DNA of 64,000 nucleotides from Cohnella rhizosphaerae (GTDB lineage Bacteria; Bacillota; Bacilli; Paenibacillales; Paenibacillaceae): contig NZ_JAPDIA010000009.1 in NCBI RefSeq assembly GCF_029525575.1, positions 434,001-498,000 of the forward strand. The letters are read 5' to 3'. Under the pieces are notes generated by a model. That model searched no databases, had not been told where the DNA came from, and worked only from the letters and a program-made list of their open reading frames with translations. This document shows positions 60,399-64,000 of this stretch, piece after piece; the first letter of the stretch is position 1; every line of letters begins with the position of its first letter. The translations under genes were made by a program, and so were the position numbers.

Positions 60399-61197
60399 AT
60401 GAGCTACAAAATCGTTTTTTTTCGATATCGACGGAACGCTGGTGGACGAGGAAAAACGCATTCCCGAGGATACGCGCCTCGCGATCGCGGAGCTGAAGGC
60501 GAGCGGGATCGAGCCGGTCATCGCGACCGGGCGCGCGCCGTACTTTTTCAAATGGCTGCTGGAGGAGCTCGACATCGAGTCGTTCGTCAGCTTGAACGGC
60601 GGCTATGTCGTCTACAAGGGCAAGGAACTGTACGACAGGCCGATTCCGATCGGCGATCTGGAGAAGCTTGTCGAGTTCTCCGGACGCGCAGGGCATCCGC
60701 TCGTATTCGAAGGCAAAGCGACCTATCATACGAACCATGAGAACGACGAAGGCATGTGGAAAGCCGTCGATTCGCTGCGGGTGGAGCGGCCGGGGTTCAA
60801 TGCCGATTTTTGGCGGGGAGAGGGCATTTATCAGGTGTTTCTGCATTGTACGGAAGGCGAGGAAACGGCATACTTGCCGGAGCTGCCGGGACTGCGGTTC
60901 ATTCGCTGGCATCCGAACGCGCTGGACGTGCTGCCGCATACAGGCTCCAAGGCCGAGGGCATCCAGGCTATGCTGGACGCGCTCGGTATAAAGCCGGAAG
61001 AAGCGATCGCCTTCGGGGATGGATTGAACGACAAGGAGATGCTGGCGCTCGTCGGCCTCGGCATCGCGATGGGCAACAGCCATCCCGAGCTGCTGGCGCA
61101 TGCTGACTATGTGACGGGGCGCGCGGACGCGGGCGGCATCCGTCAAGGTCTGGTCTATGCGAAATGCATTCCGGACGGGAAGGGGGCGGCGGTATGA
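60399..61197 (+). CDS. Cof-type HAD hydrolase, frameshifted
   Basis: About 265 aa after correction. ATG 60399 follows GGGGAG. T8 at 60415-60422 breaks the frame after eight codons; with T7 it reads VFFDIDGTLVDEEKR, restoring motif I (Asp9, Asp11). Motif II is PVIATGRAPYFF, the cap follows, and motif IV is IAFGDGLNDKEMLALVGLGI, then AMGNSHPELLAHADYVTG, all typical of Cof-like sugar phosphatases. The last codons overlap the next start (ATGA). Confidence 0.93.
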
Positions 61198-61760
61198 GCA
61201 TGGAAGTGAAGTTTTGCTCGTCGTGCGGGTCCCCCATGGAGACGCGCGACGTCGACGGCACGCCGCGGCGCGCCTGCACGGCATGCAGCTTCGTGCATTG
61301 GGGCAATTACAGCATCGGCGTCGGCGCGCTCGTAGAGCGCGACGGCAAGATCCTGCTTGTACGCAGAGCGCAGGAGCCGGGCAAAGGGTACTGGACGAAC
61401 CCGGGCGGCTACGCGGAGCAACTGGAGCAAATCAACGAGACGGTGCGGCGCGAGGTGCTGGAGGAGACCGGCATCGAGGCGGTCGTGACGGGCGTCGCGG
61501 CGCTGCGGGACCAGCCGAGAGCCGTGCACAATTTGTACGTCGCGTTCTCGATGACATACGTCGGCGGCGAAGCGGTGCCGGACGGCGTGGAGGTGGATGC
61601 GGCGGGTTTCTACTCGCTGGCGGAGATGGACACGATGAACGTCGCGCCGTTCACGCGCTGGCTCGTCGACGTGGCGCTAAAACGCGGCGGTTCCGCGGGC
61701 CTCGCAGTCGACGAAGCGCCGATCGTGCCGCTGCCGGGGTACGGTCTGTTCAGGTGCTGA
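61194..61760 (+). CDS. NUDIX hydrolase with N-terminal zinc ribbon
   Basis: 188 aa. ATG 61194 overlaps the TGA of the HAD gene (ATGA), so it is translationally coupled. Residues 1-35 hold a Cys4 zinc ribbon (FCSSCGSP and ACTACSF). The Nudix box is complete: G-YAEQL-E-QINETVR-REVLEETGI. Members with this ribbon resemble NADH pyrophosphatase or ADP-ribose hydrolases, but the substrate is not certain. The HAD/NUDIX pair suggests joint clean-up of phosphorylated metabolites. Confidence 0.93.
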   Translation: MSMEVKFCSSCGSPMETRDVDGTPRRACTACSFVHWGNYSIGVGALVERDGKILLVRRAQEPGKGYWTNPGGYAEQLEQINETVRREVLEETGIEAVVTGVAALRDQPRAVHNLYVAFSMTYVGGEAVPDGVEVDAAGFYSLAEMDTMNVAPFTRWLVDVALKRGGSAGLAVDEAPIVPLPGYGLFRC

Positions 61761-61777
61761 AGCACGATCGGCCGGTT

Positions 61778-61820
61778 AGGGGCGGCGCGTTATCTTTAAA
61801 GGCAGGTACGCGCCGCCCCT
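61778..61820 (+). other. 12-bp inverted repeat after the NUDIX gene
   Basis: AGGGGCGGCGCG (61778-61789) and CGCGCCGCCCCT (61809-61820) pair perfectly around a 19-nt loop. No T run follows. It is the left border of the repeat array. Confidence 0.6.
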
Positions 61821-61827
61821 GAAGTTC

Positions 61828-62290
61828 GCAGAAGTCTCAACCAGGAACAAACAAGCCACCTCGGCCGCACCTCGGACCGCGAGAAGTCTTAACCAGAAAC
61901 AAACAAGACCCCTCGGCCGCCCCTCGGACCGCGAGAAGTCTCAACCAGAAACAAACAAGCCCCCGCGTCGCCCCTCGGACCGCGAGTAGTCTCAACCAGA
62001 AACAAACGCCTCCCCCCGCGCCGCCAATCGGACCGCGAGAAATCTCAACCAGAAACAAACAAGCCACCTCGCCGCTCCGCGAACCGCGAAAAGTCTCAAC
62101 CAGCAACAAACAAGCTACCTCGCCGCTCCGCGAACCGCGAAAAGTCTCAACCAGCAACAAACAAGCCCCCGCGCCGCCCCTCGGACCGCGAAAAGTCTCA
62201 ACCAGCAACAAACAAGCCCCTGCGTCGCCCATCGGACCGTGAGAAGTCTCAACCAGCAACAAACAAGCCACCTCGGCCGCCCCGCGGGCC
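61828..62290. repeat. tandem array, nine copies of a 51-52-bp unit
   Basis: The T of AAGTCT (variants AAGTCT, TAGTCT, AAATCT) lies at 61835, 61887, 61939, 61991 and 62043 (52-bp steps), then 62094, 62145, 62196 and 62247 (51-bp steps). The unit contains GAAGTCTCAACCAGAAACAA followed by a C/G-rich variable part ending CGGACCGCG. It aligns with the unit of the array at 655-1365 (GAAGTCCCGACCAAGAACAA). It lies between convergent genes, with hairpins on both sides. Confidence 0.95.
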
Positions 62291-62301
62291 GCTGGACGCA
62301 T

Positions 62302-62349
62302 AAAAAGGCAGGTCCGATACAGCCAGCGCGGCTCCGGACCTGCCTTTTT
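62302..62349. terminator. bidirectional terminator right of the array
   Basis: AAAAAGGCAGGTCCG and CGGACCTGCCTTTTT form a perfect 15-bp stem with T runs on both strands, and serve the minus-strand gene that ends at 62396. Confidence 0.9.
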
Positions 62350-62395
62350 GAGGTTCAATGAAGTGACCGCTTCGGCAAATTCTACACGGGCGGGC

Positions 62396-62812
62396 TCACG
62401 CCGGACGCCAAGTCTGCTGCTCCCCGTCTTTCTCCGTGTACAGAATGAGCGTCGGCGCAAGCTTCAGGATGACGTAGTCCGGATCGTGCGGGCCGTCGAG
62501 CCACTTTTTGAAGTAGCTTTTCCACACGTCCGACTTCAGCTCCTCGTCCGTGGAGATCGCCACCTCGCCCTGCACCTCGACGATCTCGCCCGGCCACAGC
62601 CGGCCTTCGAGACCAAGGAGCAAGGATGCCTTCGGATTCGCCTCGAGCTCGTCGACCTTGTGCGTATCGCGGTGCGTCGCGAGCAGGATCGTCAGTCCGT
62701 CGTTGAACACCTGCATATAGCGCAGCGAAGGCTGGCCGTCGTGGACGGTCGCGAACGCCCCGAACTTATATTTTTCGATCGCCTTTGTCAGCTTCTTTTC
62801 CAGATCGCTCAT
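62396..62812 (-). CDS. pyridoxamine 5'-phosphate oxidase family (general stress protein 26-like) protein
   Basis: 138-aa split-barrel flavin-binding protein. The start at 62812 follows AAGGGAG. Motifs: KYKFGAFATVHDGQPSLRYM, THRDTHKVDELEANPKASLL, VEVQGEVAISTDEELKSDVW and the final APTLILYTEKDG. Length matches the YdaG/GSP26-like group rather than true PdxH. It probably binds FMN or F420-like cofactor; its reaction is not known. Confidence 0.9.
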   Translation of the reverse strand: MSDLEKKLTKAIEKYKFGAFATVHDGQPSLRYMQVFNDGLTILLATHRDTHKVDELEANPKASLLLGLEGRLWPGEIVEVQGEVAISTDEELKSDVWKSYFKKWLDGPHDPDYVILKLAPTLILYTEKDGEQQTWRPA

Positions 62813-62942
62813 GCGAATCAGCTCCCTTCAAGTTTGGTCTCGATTATCGTACCCGGATCTTGGAATCGCCAACCATCAGCCGCCGGGCCTTATTCGCTGC
62901 GATGTGACGGGCGAGGGCGATGCTGAACGAATCGGCAGCTCC

Positions 62943-63969
62943 TCAGCGTTCTTCCAGAGGCGGGGCGCAAGATTCGCGCGCGATAAACGCGCCGTAAATG
63001 GACAGCTTGGTCGGATTGCCGCCGTAGTCGATCTTGCGGATGAGGAAGTCCACGGCCTCGTAGCCCAGCTGCTCGCGCTGGACCTGGACCGTCGTGAGCG
63101 GCGGCTTCGCGCGGGCGGCCTCTTCGATATCGTCGAAGCCCGCCACGGACAGCTCCCCCGGGAATTCGGACGCCTGCCGCGGTCAACATCTCGATCAGAT
63201 TGACGGCGATGCGGTCGTTGGCGCAAAACCAAGCCGTCGGATAGCCGTCCAGCCCCTCCAGCCAGGCTTGTACTTCCGACGGCTGCGAGTGGAGCGTCGC
63301 GAGCGGCGCTTCGCCGGTCAGGCAGTATTTGTCGGGAATGGCGAGTCCGGCTTCGCTCATTGCCTGGCAGTAACCGAGCCAGCGCTCCATAAAGCTGCGG
63401 GTCATGCCGATCGCGCCGATAAATCCGATCTCGCGGTGGCCGAGGCCGATCAGGTACGACACGATGCGAAACGCCTCGGTCGTATTCGCGGTGACGACGG
63501 CGTCGAGCTTCAGCGTATCGTAGTCGTGATCGACGATGACGAGGGGCGCCCCGAGGTCCAGCAGACGGCGTACATATTTTTCGCGGAACACCCCGAGCAG
63601 CAGCAAGCCTTCGTACAGGGCCTGATGCCATTCTTGCGGAAGCAGCAGCGCTTCCTCCATTTGCTCCGTAATTTCGCATCGTAACGCCGCGCACCCGGTT
63701 TCCTTTGCCCGCCTGTCGATGGCCCAATAAATTTCCTTGTAGAAGCCCTGATCGTGCCTCAGATACTTCGGAATGAGAACGAGCAGGTTGCGCGTCCGCC
63801 TGCCTTCCTTATCTGTCCGCGCGCGGTAGCCGAGAAGGTTCGCGGTCTCGAAAACGCGGTCCCGCAGCGATTCGCTTACGCCGGATTTGCCGCTCAGGGC
63901 GAGCGATACGGCATTTTTAGAGACGCCGAGCGCATCCGCGATGGTTTGCATCGATACTTTTCCGTTCAT
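62943..63969 (-). CDS. LacI family transcriptional regulator, frameshifted
   Basis: About 341 aa after correction. The start at 63969 has GAGGG upstream. LacI-type HTH: MQTIADALGVSKNAVSLALS, GKSGVSESLRDRVFETANLL GYRA, with the hinge helix. The periplasmic-binding-like sensor domain follows (APLVIVDHDYDTLKLDAVVT, GLGHREIGFIGA, PTAWFCANDRIAVNLIEML). G5 on the coding strand (C5 at 63154-63158) breaks the frame; G4 gives RIPGELSVAGFDDIEEAARA and an end at 62943. It is the last gene of the window; targets probably lie beyond the right edge or include itself. Confidence 0.9.
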
Positions 63970-64000
63970 GGTCGCTCAGCCCTCGGATCGTTAGTGGCTT

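Overview
The window looks like chromosome of a high-GC Firmicute of the Paenibacillaceae (Cohnella- or Paenibacillus-like). The reasons are strong AGGAGG-type ribosome binding sites, TTG and GTG starts, a YesM/YesN-type two-component pair beside an LplA/LplB/LplC-type sugar ABC importer, many glycoside hydrolases, a copper-amine-oxidase-N-terminal-like protein, and four very large surface proteins ending in S-layer homology (SLH) domains. No rRNA, tRNA, insertion sequence, phage or CRISPR array was seen. Genus is an inference.

Layout. (1) 0.1-4.0 kb: two VOC-fold proteins, an MFS transporter and a TauE/SafE permease. (2) 4.3-20.1 kb: a CuAO-N protein, then a + strand carbohydrate locus of sensor kinase, response regulator, solute-binding lipoprotein, two permeases, a GH97 enzyme, a secreted clan-D glycosidase with a discoidin domain, and a GH36 alpha-galactosidase. 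It is best read as an alpha-galactoside sensing, import and hydrolysis system; the importer ATPase is not encoded here. (3) 20.2-29.1 kb: TetR regulator, nuclease-fold-like protein, FMN reductase, polysaccharide pyruvyl transferase-like protein, csaA, MerR regulator with aldo/keto reductase, and GH29 fucosidase with divergent AraC regulator. (4) 29.8-56.6 kb: a surface-protein island of four SLH proteins (about 1014, 3000, 1110 and 2681 aa), interrupted by an orphan ParB-like gene and an SRPBCC/ArsR pair. (5) 56.8-64.0 kb: cupin, nucleotidase-like HAD, DHA2-type MFS exporter, Cof-type HAD, NUDIX hydrolase, pyridoxamine-oxidase-like protein and a LacI regulator.

Two features run through the whole window. 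First, about half of the genes are broken by single-base frameshifts, almost always one extra base in a homopolymer of 5-8; removing it restores a family-typical protein with an exact codon count. I therefore annotate each as one CDS and treat the breaks as probable sequence errors. Second, eight intergenic gaps hold tandem arrays or degenerate arrays with a 50-52 bp period. All lie downstream of stop codons (between convergent genes, or after one gene and before the next co-directional one), none lies in a divergent promoter region, and many are bracketed by hairpins. These arrays are the best candidate here for something undescribed.
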